64,000 nt of DNA from Mactromeris polynyma (Eukaryota; Mollusca; Bivalvia; Venerida; Mactridae): assembly GCA_032209605.1 (NCBI GenBank), contig JASFXZ010000098.1, positions 7,501 through 71,500 on the forward strand, in the 5' to 3' direction. The translations under genes and the position numbers were made by a program. A model generated the notes under the pieces. It made no database searches and was not told the origin of the DNA. It was given only the letters and a program-made list of their open reading frames with translations. Numbering within the stretch: position 1 is the first letter of the stretch; every line of letters begins with the position of its first letter. Of the stretch, positions 1 through 10,030 are shown piece after piece.

Positions 1-1487
1 GGGGTTCGGAGTTTCGGGTTTGGGGTTTGGAGTTTGGGGTTTGGAGTTTGGGGTTTGGGGATTGGGGTTTGGGTTTTGGGGTTTGGGGTTTGGAGTTTGG
101 GGTTTGGAGTTTGGGGTTTGGGTTTGGGGTTTGGAGTTTGGGGTTTGGAGTTTGGGTATGGGGTTTGGAGTTTGGGGTATGGAGTTTGGGTTTTGGGGTT
201 TGGAGTTTGGGGTTTGGAGTTTGGGGTATGGGGCATGGGGTTTGTAATATGTTTTTGGGGTTTGGAGTTTGAGGTTTGGAGTTCGGGTTTGGGGTTTGGA
301 GTTTGGGGTTTGGAGTTTGGGGTTTGGAGTTTGGGGTAAGAAGTTTGGAGTATGGGGTTTGGGGTTTGGAGTTTAAAATTAAGGGTTTGGGGTTTGGAGT
401 TTGGGGTTTGGATTTTGGGGTTTGGAGTTTGGGGTTTGGGTTTGGAGTTTGGGGTTTGGGGTTTGGAGTTTGGGGTTTGGAGTTTGGGGTTTGGGGTTCG
501 GAGTTTCGGGTTTGGGGTTTGGAGTTTGGGGTTTGGGGTTTGGGTTTTGGGGTTTGGGGTTTGGAGCTTGGGGTTTGGGGTTTGGGTTGGGGTTTGGAGT
601 TTGAGGTTTGGAGTTTGGGGTTTGGAGTTTGAGGTTTGGAGTTTGGGGTTTGGGTTTGGGGTTTGGAGTTTGAGGTTTGGAGTTCGGGTTTGGGGTTTGG
701 AGTTTGGGGTTTGGAGTTTGGGGTTTGGGGTTTGGAGTTTGGGGTTTGGGGTTTGGGTTTTGGGGTTTGGGGTTTGGAGCTTGGGGTTTGGGGTTTGGGT
801 TTGGGGTTTGGAGTTTGAGGTTTGGAGTTTGGGGTTTGGAGTTTGGGGTTTGGAGTTTGGGGTTTGGAGTTTGGGGTTTGGGGTTCGGAGTTTCGGGTTT
901 GGGGTTTGGAGTTTGGGGTTTGGAGTTTGGGGTTTGGGTTTTGGGGTTTGGGGTTTGGGGTTTGGGGTTTGGAGCTTGGGGTTTGGGGTTTGGGTTTGGG
1001 GTTTGGAGTTTGAGGTTTGGAGTTTGGGGTTTGGAGTTTGGAGTTTGGAGTTTGGGGTTTGGGGTTTGGGTTTGGGGTTTGGAGTTTGAGGTTTGGAGTT
1101 CGGGTTTGGGGTTTGGAGTTTAGGGTTTGGAGTTTGGGGTTTGGGGTTTGGAGTTTGGGGTTTGGAGTTTGGGGTTTGGGGTTTGGAGTTTGGGGTTTGG
1201 AGTTAGGGTTTTGGGGTTTGGGGTTTGGAGCTTGGGGTTTGGGGTTTGGGTTTGGGGTTTGGAGTTTGAGGTTTGGAGTTTGGGGTTTGGAGTTTGGGGT
1301 TTGGAGTTTGGGGTTTGGGGTTTGGGGTTTGGGGTTTGGGTTTGGGGTTTGGAGTTTGAGGTTTGGAGTTTGGGGTTTGGAGTTTGGGGTTTGGGGTTTG
1401 GAGTTTGGGGTTTGGAGTTTGGGGTTTTTGTTTTGGGGTTTAGGGTTTGGAGTTTGGGGTTTGGGTTTGGGGTTTGGGTTATTCGGG
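1..1487 (+). repeat. G-rich 7/14-bp minisatellite (TTTGGGG/TTTGGAG), left copy
   Basis: Almost the whole stretch is built from 7-mers TTTGGGG and TTTGGAG, usually alternating as a 14-bp unit, with variants such as TTTGAGG, TTCGGAG, TATGGGG and TTTGGGT. The G-rich strand is +, which is opposite to the nearby (CCCTAA)n arrays, whose G-rich strand is -. Runs of four G recur every 7 or 14 bases, so G-quadruplex formation on + is plausible. The unit has no stop codon in the + frames, so long Gly/Phe/Trp/Leu-rich frames appear; I regard these as artefacts. The array is cut by the window start and is repeated at 14,721-16,690. Confidence 0.95.
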
Positions 1488-1604
1488 GTTAACTCGGAGT
1501 AAACTCGGAGTTAACTCGGGGTAAACCCCGTTTTAGCTGATATAACATCAATCGGGGTTAACTCGGGGTAAACTCGGAGTAAACTCGGGGTATACCCCGT
1601 TTTG
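1488..1604. repeat. Short ACTCGGGGTTA-type repeats with palindromes
   Basis: About ten copies of an 11-12 base motif (ACTCGGGGTAA, ACTCGGAGTAA, ACTCGGGGTTA) follow the minisatellite. The cluster includes the perfect palindrome CGGGGTATACCCCG near its end and the near-palindrome CGGGGTAAACCCCG near 1,520, so hairpins are possible. The same cluster is present at 16,691-16,807. Confidence 0.8.
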
Positions 1605-1962
1605 ATGCCGGTCAGACGGACAGCGCATTTGGACAACCAAATAAAAAGTAGTATGTAAAGCAAACATTTTATATTGAGATTTAATAAATGATAGATTTAT
1701 GAGGCTCATTATCAATGGCAACGGCAACATAAGCATCATAATATTTTAAAACAATCGAGACAGACAGACGGACAATTAATGGACAGACGGACAACCAAAT
1801 AAATACAGTATATAAGGAAAAAAGTCATTTTTCTATTTAGTATATGTTATCTTTATAAGCCTCAATAGCAACGACAAAATAAGCATCATAATATTTCATA
1901 ACATTGGAGACGAACAGACGGACGACCAACGGACAGACGGATAACCAAACAATACAAAATAT
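1605..1962. repeat. Diverged ~147-bp tandem repeat with CAGACGGACAACCAAA motifs
   Basis: Three diverged copies share CAGACGGACAACCAAATAAA, an AT-rich middle, and ATAAGCATCATAATATTT (around 1,610, 1,757 and 1,905). Tandem cores of about 150 bp next to ACGG/ACAG tetranucleotides recall bivalve Helitron-like non-autonomous elements, but no Helitron end was identified, so that link is only a suggestion. An identical block is at 16,808-17,165. Confidence 0.6.
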
Positions 1963-2293
1963 ATCATGACAAATTATGTTCTTATCAATCTAAAAATAAC
2001 GAACTATAGAAATAATAGTTTGGAAATAAATAATAAACAAAATAACTTACATCAAATTCCTAATCCAATTATTTTTAAACACAACAATAATTCACAAAGT
2101 CACAAATTCACAAATTCACAAATTTCACAGCAAGTCAATAATTTCTTCCAATAAAATATTTTACAACCTTTTCATATCACATTCGAAGTACAACTGAAAG
2201 GTTTGAAAAGTCACGTGATGTAAAAAAAATCACATGACAAAAATAACCAATCACAATCCAGAATCTCATTCAGTCTCATCTCATCACGTAATT
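1963..2293. other. AT-rich subtelomeric spacer ending in an E-box/CCAAT cassette
   Basis: No gene is seen. The left part is AT-rich with short CACAAATT repeats. The last 90 bases carry the palindrome TCACGTGA (about 2,211), TCACATGA (about 2,230) and ACCAATCA (about 2,247), directly before the telomeric array. A related AT-rich segment (AATAAATAATAAA..AACTTACATCAA) recurs at 7,890-7,930, before another telomeric array. Confidence 0.5.
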
Positions 2294-3014
2294 AACCCCT
2301 ACCCTAACCCCTAACCCTAACCCTAACCCTAACCCTAACCCTAACCCCTAACCCTAACCCTAACCCTAACCCTAACCCTAACCCTAACCCTAACCCCTAA
2401 CCCTAACCCTAACCCTAACCCTAACCCTAACCCTAACCCTAACCCTAACCCCCAACCCTAACCCTAACCCTAACCCTAACCCTAACCCTAACCCCCTAAC
2501 CCTAACCCTAACCCTAACCCTAACCCTAACCCTAACCCTAACCCTAACCCCTAACCCTAACCCTAACCCTAACCCTAACCCTAACCCCTAACCCTAACCC
2601 TAACCCTAACCCTAACCCTAACCCTAACCCTAACCCTAACCCTAACCCTAACCCCCTAACCCTAACCCTAACCCTAACCCTAACCCTAACCCTAACCCTA
2701 ACCCTAACCCCTAACCCTAACCCCCTAACCCTAACCCCTAACCCTAACCCTAACCCCCCCTAACCCTAACCCTAACCCTAACCCTAACCCTAACCCTAAC
2801 CCTAACCCCCCCCTAACCCCTAACCCTAACCCTAACCCTAACCCTAACCCTAACCCTAACCCTAACCCTAACCCTAACCCCCCCCTAACCCCTAACCCTA
2901 ACCCTAACCCTAACCCTAACCCTAACCCTAACCCTAACCCCCTAACCCTAACCCTAACCCTAACCCTAACCCTAACCCTAACCCTAACCCTAACCCTAAC
3001 CCTAACCCTAACCC
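2294..3014 (-). repeat. Interstitial telomeric array (CCCTAA)n, ~720 bp
   Basis: About 720 bp of CCCTAA repeats, with scattered CCCCTAA, CCCCCTAA and longer C-run variants. The TTAGGG strand is -. TTAGGG is the telomere repeat of molluscs, vertebrates and many other animals. The orientation is that expected at a left chromosome end, but the array has subtelomeric sequence on both sides, so it is interstitial. It runs straight into the next satellite (CCCTAACCCCGTGGTTAGC) with no spacer. Confidence 0.95.
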
Positions 3015-5626
3015 CGTGGTTAGCACGGTGGTTAGCCTCATGATACCCATCATGATACCTCCCATGATTACCATATATCTGAACAAATCAGCCGTGGTAA
3101 GCCCCGTGGTTAGCCCGGTGGTTAGCCCGGTGGTTAGCCTCATGATACCCCCCATGATTACCATATATTTGAACAAATCAGCCGTGGTAAGCCCCGTGGT
3201 TAGCCCGGTGGTTAGCCCGGTGGTTAGCATCATGATACCCATCATGATACCCCCCATGATTACCATATAGTTGAACAAATCAGCCGTGGTAAGCCCCGTG
3301 GTTAGCCTCATAATATGCATCATATATCACTTATTTGAATGGACGATCTCATTATAACTTCACATCCCGTTACTTACCTTTACAGATAGTGTAACCTGCC
3401 AAACAGTTGAACAAATCAGCCGTGGTAAGCCCCGTGGTTAGCCCGGTGGTTAGCCTCATGATACCCATCATGATACCTCCCATGATTACCATATATCTGA
3501 ACAAATCAGCCGTGGTAAGCCCCGTGGTTAGCCCGGTGGTTAGCCCGGTGGTTAGCCCGGTGGTTAACCTCATGATACCCCCCATGATTACCATATATTT
3601 GAACAAATCAGCCGTGGTAAGCCCCGTGGTTAGCCCGGTGGTTAGCCCGGTGGTTAGCATCATGATACCCATCATGATACCCCCCATGATTACCATATAG
3701 TTGAACAAATCAGCCGTGGTAAGCCCCGTGGTTAGCCTCATAATATGCATCATATATCACTTATTTGAATGGACGATCTCATTATAACTTCACATCCCGT
3801 TACTTACCTTTACAGATAGTGTAACCTGCCAAACAGTTGAACAAATCAGCCGTGGTAAGCCCCGTGGTTAGCCCGGTGGTTAGCCTCATGATACCCATCA
3901 TGATACCTCCCATGATTACCATATATCTGAACAAATCAGCCGTGGTAAGCCCCGTGGTTAGCCCGGTGGTTAGCCCGGTGGTTAGCCCGGTGGTTAGCCT
4001 CATGATACCCCCCATGATTACCATATATTTGAACAAATCAGCCGTGGTAAGCCCCGTGGTTAGCCCGGTGGTTAGCCCGGTGGTTAGCATCATGATACCC
4101 ATCATGATACCCCCCATGATTACCATATAGTTGAACAAATCAGCCGTGGTAAGCCCCGTGGTTAGCCTCATAATACGCATCATATATCACTTATTTGAAT
4201 GGACGATCTCATTATAACTTCACATCCCGTTACTTACCTTTACAGATAGTGTAACCTGCCAAACAGTTGAACAAATCAGCCGTGGTAAGCCCCGTGGTTA
4301 GCCCGGTGGTTAGCCTCATGATACCCATCATGATACCTCCCATGATTACCATATATCTGAACAAATCAGCCGTGGTAAGCCCCGTGGTTAGCCCGGTGGT
4401 TAGCCCGGTGGTTAGCCTCATGATACCCCCCATGATTACCATATATTTGAACAAATCAGCCGTGGTAAGCCCCGTGGTTAGCCCGGTGGTTAGCCCGGTG
4501 GTTAGCATCATGATACCCATCATGATACCCCCCATGATTACCATATAGTTGAACAAATCAGCCGTGGTAAGCCCCGTGGTTAGCCTCATAATACGCATCA
4601 TATATCACTTATTTGAATGGACGATCTCATTATAACTTCACATCCCGTTACTTACCTTTACAGATAGTGTAACCTGCCAAACAGTTGAACAAATCAGCCG
4701 TGGTAAGCCCCGTGGTTAGCCCGGTGGTTAGCCTCATGATACCCATCATGATACCTCCCATGATTACCATATATCTGAACAAATCAGCCGTGGTAAGCCC
4801 CGTGGTTAGCCCGGTGGTTAGCCCGGTGGTTAGCCCGGTGGTTAGCCTCATGATACCCCCCATGATTACCATATATTTGAACAAATCAGCCGTGGTAAGC
4901 CCCGTGGTTAGCCCGGTGGTTAGCCCGGTGGTTAGCATCATGATACCCATCATGATACCCCCCATGATTACCATATAGTTGAACAAATCAGCCGTGGTAA
5001 GCCCCGTGGTTAGCCTTATAATACGCATCATATATCACTTATTTGAATGGACGATCTCATTATAACTTCACATCCCGTTACTTACCTTTACAGATAGTGT
5101 AACCTGCCAAACAGTTGAACAAATCAGCCGTGGTAAGCCCCGTGGTTAGCCCGGTGGTTAGCCTCATGATACCCATCATGATACCTCCCATGATTACCAT
5201 ATATCTGAACAAATCAGCCGTGGTAAGCCCCGTGGTTAGCCCGGTGGTTAGCCCGGTGGTTAGCCCGGTGGTTAGCCTCATGATACCCCCCATGATTACC
5301 ATATATTTGAACAAATCAGCCGTGGTAAGCCCCGTGGTTAGCCCGGTGGTTAGCCCGGTGGTTAGCATCATGATACCCATCATGATACCCCCCATGATTA
5401 CCATATAGTTGAACAAATCAGCCGTGGTAAGCCCCGTGGTTAGCCCGGTGGTTAGCCCGGTGGTTAGCATAATGATACCCATCATGATACCCCCCATGAT
5501 TACCCAAGACTTGAACAAATCAGCCGTGGTAAGCCTCGTGGTTAGCCCCGTGGTTAGCCTCGTGGTTAGCCCCGTGGTTAGCATCATGATAAGCATCATG
5601 GTACGGTTCCATACCATGATTACCAT
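3015..5626. repeat. Three-level nested satellite: 12 bp in ~120 bp in ~430 bp
   Basis: The smallest unit is GGTGGTTAGCCC (12 bp), in runs of one to three or more. Each run is framed by GAACAAATCAGCCGTGGTAAG on the left and CATGATACC..CCATGATTACCATATA on the right, giving blocks of about 105-130 bp. Three blocks plus a unique linker (ATATCACTTATTTGAATGG..CCTGCCAAACAG) make a copy of about 430 bp. Linkers begin near 3,325, 3,755, 4,185, 4,603 and 5,033, so spacings are 430, 430, 418 and 430. The 418-bp copy lacks exactly one 12-mer. Open frames on both strands come from the 12-bp unit and are not convincing genes. Confidence 0.93.
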
Positions 5627-5784
5627 TTTCGCGCCAATTCACCTTTCCGCGCCATAATCAAACAAAGGAATCTATTTTTAGACACTGATGAAATCAGAAT
5701 TTTTTTCTTTTTTAATATGGACTGATCCAAATTTGAATTAAGACATGCCCATTGGATAAATTAGGGAAATCAAGATGAACATGC

Positions 5785-6162
5785 ACATTTTAACAGCCAA
5801 CAGTATAGTACAGAACCTGGTGCCGCCACTCCGTAGACCTGGGTTCGATTCCCGGTAGCGCCAGTGACCGATTTTCTGTTTCTGAAATTTTGTTTTAATA
5901 GCATAGTCATTTAGCAGCCAACAGTATAGTATAGAACCAGGTGCCGCCAATCCGAAGACCTGGGTTCGATTCCCGGTAGCGCCAGTGGTGCCGCCAATCC
6001 GTAGACCTGGATTAGAATCCCGGTAGCGCCAGTGACCGATTTTTAGTGTTTCTCAAATTGGACTTTATTTCAATAGCATAGTCATTTAGCAGCCAACAAT
6101 ATAGTATAGAAACTGCTGCCGGCAATCCGTAGACCTGGGTTCGATTCCCGCTAGTGCCATTC
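5785..6162 (+). repeat. Tandem tRNA-like (SINE-head-like) repeats
   Basis: Four copies, one shortened, of a tRNA-like 3' half. Each contains CCGTAGACCTGGGTTCGATT followed by CCCGGTAGCGCC, where GGTTCGATTCC is a Pol III B-box and the T-arm stem pairs. Upstream TAGTATAGAAC resembles an A-box about 30 bases before it. Spacing is about 120 bp, with a shared linker (AGTGACCGATTTT..CAATAGCATAGTCATTTAGCAGCC). No 5' acceptor strand complementary to TAGCGCC is seen, so these are not functional tRNA genes. Translated on -, they give the RESNPGL-type peptide that often marks antisense tRNA-like DNA. Confidence 0.7.
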
Positions 6163-6568
6163 GCAGAAATTAAAATAAACATAAAAATTATACACAATTA
6201 GACAAAAAGCATACCTTCTAACATTCCCATCCAAACACTACAAAAATATTAAGCCTAAATACATAATCCAAATATTTACAATATCAAATCCATCCTTTTA
6301 TAACAATATCAAAAACAAAATATTTCTTTCTCAAATAATAACTCACACTATAACATTACCACGTCCTCACTCGACAAAATCCAATTTCAAAAGAATTTGA
6401 AAATCAAAATGGCGACAATTATGCGCACGCATCAAATAAAAGCCACATGACAATTTCGACCAATCAGATTGCAGATGTACCATGTGACATTTTCGACCAA
6501 TCAAATTGCCCATGTGACAAAAGTGGGCGGGTTTTGGCTCAAAACTTTTGGCTCAACTCGTCATTTTG
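6163..6568. other. AT-rich spacer with CCAAT/CACATG cassette
   Basis: No gene is seen. From 6,416 the sequence has TGCGCACGCATCA (6,422-6,434), then two copies of CATGTGACATTTTCGACCAATCA-like sequence, then GTGGGCGGG (about 6,525), ending at the next telomeric array. TGCGCACGCATCA is repeated exactly at 8,077-8,089, before the third array. Confidence 0.45.
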
Positions 6569-6718
6569 CCCCTACCCTAACCCTAACCCTAACCCCTAAC
6601 CCCTAACCCTAACCCTAACCCTAACCCTAACCCCCCCCTAACCCCAACCCCTAACCCTAACCCTAACCCTAACCCTAACCCTAACCCTAACCCTAACCCT
6701 AACCCTAACCCTAACCCC
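6569..6718 (-). repeat. Interstitial telomeric array (CCCTAA)n, ~150 bp
   Basis: About 24 CCCTAA-type units with some C-run variants, again with the C-rich strand on +. It is followed after three bases by a G-rich array on the same strand. Confidence 0.93.
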
Positions 6719-6721
6719 AGA

Positions 6722-6814
6722 GGTAGGGGTAAGGGTAAGGGTAGGGGTAAGGGTAAGGGTATGGGTATGGGTAAGGGTAAGGGTAAGGGGTATGGGGTAG
6801 GGGTATGGGTAGGG
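6722..6814 (+). repeat. G-rich telomere-variant array (GGGTAA/GGGTAT/GGGGTA)
   Basis: Repeats of GGGTAA, GGGTAT and GGGGTA. These are not the complement of CCCTAA (which would be TTAGGG) but relatives differing by one base. Together with 6,569-6,718 they give a C-rich run facing a G-rich run on one strand, a potential imperfect fold-back. Confidence 0.85.
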
Positions 6815-6922
6815 TACATTTATTTGTAACAAAACATATTAAGCAATTTATCTTATTTGGTTATGAGTGCATATTGGGTTTCCTCCCTGAAATAGTGTGA
6901 AACCCTAAGGTTACAAATGTAT
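6815..6922. repeat. 107-bp segment after G-rich array, copy 1
   Basis: Begins GGGTACATTTATTTGTA, includes AAGCAATTTATCTTATTTGG and ends ACAAATGTATTACTTCG. A slightly diverged copy is at 7,335-7,441. In both places a G-rich telomere-like array precedes it, so array and segment were duplicated together. Confidence 0.8.
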
Positions 6923-7239
6923 TACTTCGATGCAATAATGCAAAAAACTAATTTATCTCTTCCTTAATCGCAAAGAAGTCTAAATTTACAATACCAACTT
7001 ACATTAACGAAGATCGTTATTCCAACGTTTGAACAAAATTGTCCATCTTCTAAACACATATAAAATTGAGATACATATTACAATTAGTGCCAATAAAATA
7101 CAACCAAGGAGTACAAGATGAACAACGTTTGATTCCATGATGTGCTTCTAAAATATGACTACCGATGATGTAAAGCAAATTCGTAATCATCCATCCTCGA
7201 CGTTGACCAATTTACAATGACTTAATTTACAGGATACTG
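6923..7239. other. Spacer, nothing recognised
   Basis: AT-rich single-copy-looking sequence between the two array-plus-107-bp modules. No gene, RNA or repeat was recognised. Confidence 0.4.
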
Positions 7240-7243
7240 GTAC

Positions 7244-7276
<33 letters not shown>

Positions 7277-7334
7277 GTAGGGGTAGGGGTAGGGGTAGGG
7301 GTAGGGGTAGGGGTAGGGGTAGGGGTAGGGGTAG
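7240..7334 (+). repeat. G-rich telomere-variant array (GGGTAT)n then (GGGGTA)n
   Basis: GGGTAT units followed by about ten GGGGTA units, a cleaner version of the array at 6,722-6,814. Runs of three or four G every 6 bases make G-quadruplexes possible. Confidence 0.9.
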
Positions 7335-7441
7335 GGTACATTCATTTGTATAAAAAATAAGCAATTTATCTTATTTGGTTATGATATGGGGTTTCCACCC
7401 TGAAATAGTGTTAAACCCTAAGGTGACAAATGTATTACTTC
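7335..7441. repeat. 107-bp segment after G-rich array, copy 2
   Basis: Second copy of the segment at 6,815-6,922. It shares AAGCAATTTATCTTATTTGG and ACAAATGTATTACTTCG with a few substitutions and small indels. Confidence 0.8.
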
Positions 7442-7504
7442 GGGGTGGTGGGTAATGGTTGACAGGTTACGGTTAAGGGATATGGGGTGGCGGATAAAAG
7501 GTAA

Positions 7505-7670
7505 GTGCCTGTGTCATCGTTTTTATCGTCGTCATGGTCGTGGTCATCGTCATCGTTCTCATCATCATTATTGTTACCATCACCATTATTACTTTTATCA
7601 TAATCGACGTGGTCATAGTTGTTATCACCATCATCATCATCATCAACCCTCGGCATCGCTGTCAATATAT
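7505..7670. repeat. Degenerate ATC/CAT trinucleotide microsatellite
   Basis: Mixed ATC, GTC and ATT triplets. On - they translate as a poly-Asp/Asn frame, a microsatellite artefact. A second patch of ATC/ATG triplets is at 7,741-7,815. Confidence 0.75.
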
Positions 7671-7815
7671 TGACATTGTGATGAAAACAGTCGAATACTA
7701 AATAATCATGAGCTATATTGATTTCAACTGTACATTAAAAAATATCATCATCACCGTATTAATCATGATGGTGATTCATCATGATGATGATCATCATTAT
7801 GATTATCATCACGGG

Positions 7816-8163
7816 TCATAATTTATTATCTTCATCGTTTCTAAACAAATATAGCAAAATATTTCCATACTATATCTAAATAATTGTATGAAAATAAATA
7901 ATAAATAAAACAACTTACATCAATTTCCTAAATCCAAATTAAATCAAACAAAAGTAATTAACACACTATATAATAACTATATTATAATTCCATACAAAGG
8001 AACAATAAGTAATGTCCGTTATACACGACATTCAATCCGCAACTGAAACGTTTCAGCTTTTTCAAAAAAAATCATCTGCGCACGCATCAGTGGGCGGGAT
8101 CTTGGCAGTGGGCGGGATCTTGGGACCAAAACTTTGGGACCAAAGTTCGTATATAACTCTTAT
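7816..8163. other. AT-rich spacer with GGGCGGG repeats before telomeric array
   Basis: No gene is seen. AT-rich sequence related to 2,020-2,060 comes first. Then come TGCGCACGCATCA (8,077-8,089) and two copies of CAGTGGGCGGGATCTTGG (about 8,087-8,122), resembling GC boxes, directly before the third telomeric array. Confidence 0.45.
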
Positions 8164-8275
8164 CCTAACCCTAACCCCTAACCCTAACCCTAACCCTAAC
8201 CCTAACCCTAACCCTAACCCTAACCCCTAACCCTAACCCTAACCCCAACCCTAACCCTAACCCTAACCCTAACCC
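8164..8275 (-). repeat. Interstitial telomeric array (CCCTAA)n, ~110 bp
   Basis: About 18 units with the C-rich strand on +. It ends CCCTAACCCCCGGGGTC, fused directly to the 193-bp satellite. Confidence 0.93.
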
Positions 8276-8277
8276 CC

Positions 8278-10030
8278 GGGGTCGGCAGGGGCAGATAACC
8301 TAGTTGATCAGGGTATTGTACTCTATATTACTATTATTTGAGCAACTTTATTAACGTCAATGGTCTATAACTCACTTACCCAGGGGGATAAAGGGGTCAT
8401 ATCTTAGTATGTTGTACCCCTGTACCCCCTCTACAGACCCATGTATCATATAGTACCAACAGACTACCCCCGGGTCCAGCAGGGGTAGATAACCAATGAC
8501 AATCCAAGTATTGGACTCTATGTTACTATTATTTTAAGCATTTTATTAACGTCAAGGGGCTATAACTCACTAACCAAGGGGGATATAGGGGTCATATTTT
8601 AGTATGTTGTACCCCTGAACCCAATCTACAGATCCGTGATTCATATAGTACCAACCGACAACCCCCGGATCCAATAGGGGCGGAAGACCTTTGACAATCC
8701 AGGTTTTGGAGTCTATGTAACTATTATTTTAAGCATTTTATTAACGTCAAGGGGCTATAACTCACTAACCCATAGGGGTATGGGGCTCATACTTTAGGAT
8801 GTTGTACCCCTGTACCCTACCTACAGATCCATGTAACATATAGTACCAACGGACTACCCCCGGGTCCAGTAGGGGCGGATAACCAATGACAATCCAAGTA
8901 TTGTACTCTATGTTACCATTATTTGAGCCATTATATCACCGTCAAGGGGCTATAACTCACTAACCCATAGGGGTATGGGGCTCATATTTTAGTATGTTGT
9001 ATCCCTGTACCCCCTCTACAGATCCGTGATTCATATAGTACCAACCGACAACCCCCGGGTCCAATAGGGGCGGAAGACCTATGACAATCCAGGTATTGGA
9101 CTCTATGTTACTGTTATTTATAGCATTTCATTAACGTCAAGGGGCTATAACTCACTAACCCAGGGGGATACAGGGGTCATATTTTAGTATGTTGTACCCC
9201 CTCTACAGATCCATGTATCATAAAGTAACAACAGACTACCCCCGGGTCCAGCAGGGGTAGATAACCAATGACAATCCAAGTATTGGACTCGATGTTACTA
9301 TTATTTTAAGCATTTTATTAACGTCAAGGGGCTATAAGTCACTAACCCAGGGGGATATAGGGGTCATATTTTAGTATGTTGTACCCCTGTACGCTACCTA
9401 CATATCCATTTATCAAATAGTACCAACCGACCACCCCCGGGTCCAGTAGGGGTGGAGAACCTATAACATTCAAGGTATTGTATTCTATGTTACCATTATT
9501 TGAGACATTTTATCACCGTCAAGGGGCTATAACTCACTAGCCCAGGGGGGTATGGGGGTCATATTTTAGTATGTTGTACCCCTGTACCCTACCTACAGAT
9601 GTATGCATCATATAGTACCAACCGACCACCCCCGTGTCAAGTAGGTGTGGAGAACCTATGACAATCAAGGTATTGTACTCTATGTTACCATTATTTGAGA
9701 CATTTTATCACCGTCAAGGGGCTATAACTCACTAGCCCAGGGGGGTATGGGGGTCATACTTTAGTATGTTGTACCCCTGTACCCTACCTACAGATGTATG
9801 CATCATATAGTACCAACCGACCACCCCCGTGTCAAGTAGGTGTGGAGAACCTATGACAATCAAGGTATTGTACTGTATGTTACCTTTATTTGAGACATTT
9901 TATCACCGTCAAGGGGCTATAACTCAATAACCTATGGGGTAAGAGGGGTCATATCTTAGTATGTTGTACCCCTGTACCACACCTTCAGATCCATGTATCA
10001 AATGGAACCAACAGACTTCCTACTTCAGCA
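8278..10030. repeat. 193-bp satellite, ~9 copies
   Basis: A unit of about 193 bp containing CCCCCGGGTCCAGCAGGGG, a GATAACCAATGACAATCC stretch, ATTAACGTCAAGGGGCTATA with ACTCACTAACC, and TTTTAGTATGTTGTACCCCT. CCGGGTCCAG-type anchors start near 8,278, 8,468, 8,663, 8,858, 9,053, 9,240, 9,434, 9,628 and 9,822. The copies vary by several percent, and some share derived changes (for example CCCCGTGTCAAGTAGGTGTGG at about 9,630 and 9,825), which fits local unequal exchange. Confidence 0.93.

Noticed and set aside
20..1502. Several + frames of 60-245 codons rich in Gly, Phe, Trp, Leu (and the same at 14,723-16,705)
   Set aside because: They arise in all three frames from a 7/14-bp unit without stop codons; no splice sites, no codon bias.
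3015..5626. Possible CRISPR array (regular repeats with spacers)
   Set aside because: The 'spacers' are themselves repeats, unit sizes are nested, and the genome is eukaryotic.
2934..5657. Frames on both strands of the nested satellite (MVIMGGIMMG.. and MIPPMITIYL..)
   Set aside because: Periodic products of the 12-bp and 430-bp repeats, open on opposite strands at once.
5785..6162. Functional tRNA genes
   Set aside because: T-arm and B-box are good, but no matching 5' acceptor strand or convincing anticodon arm.
7435..7665. Poly-Asp/Asn frame on -
   Set aside because: Translation of an ATC/GTC microsatellite.
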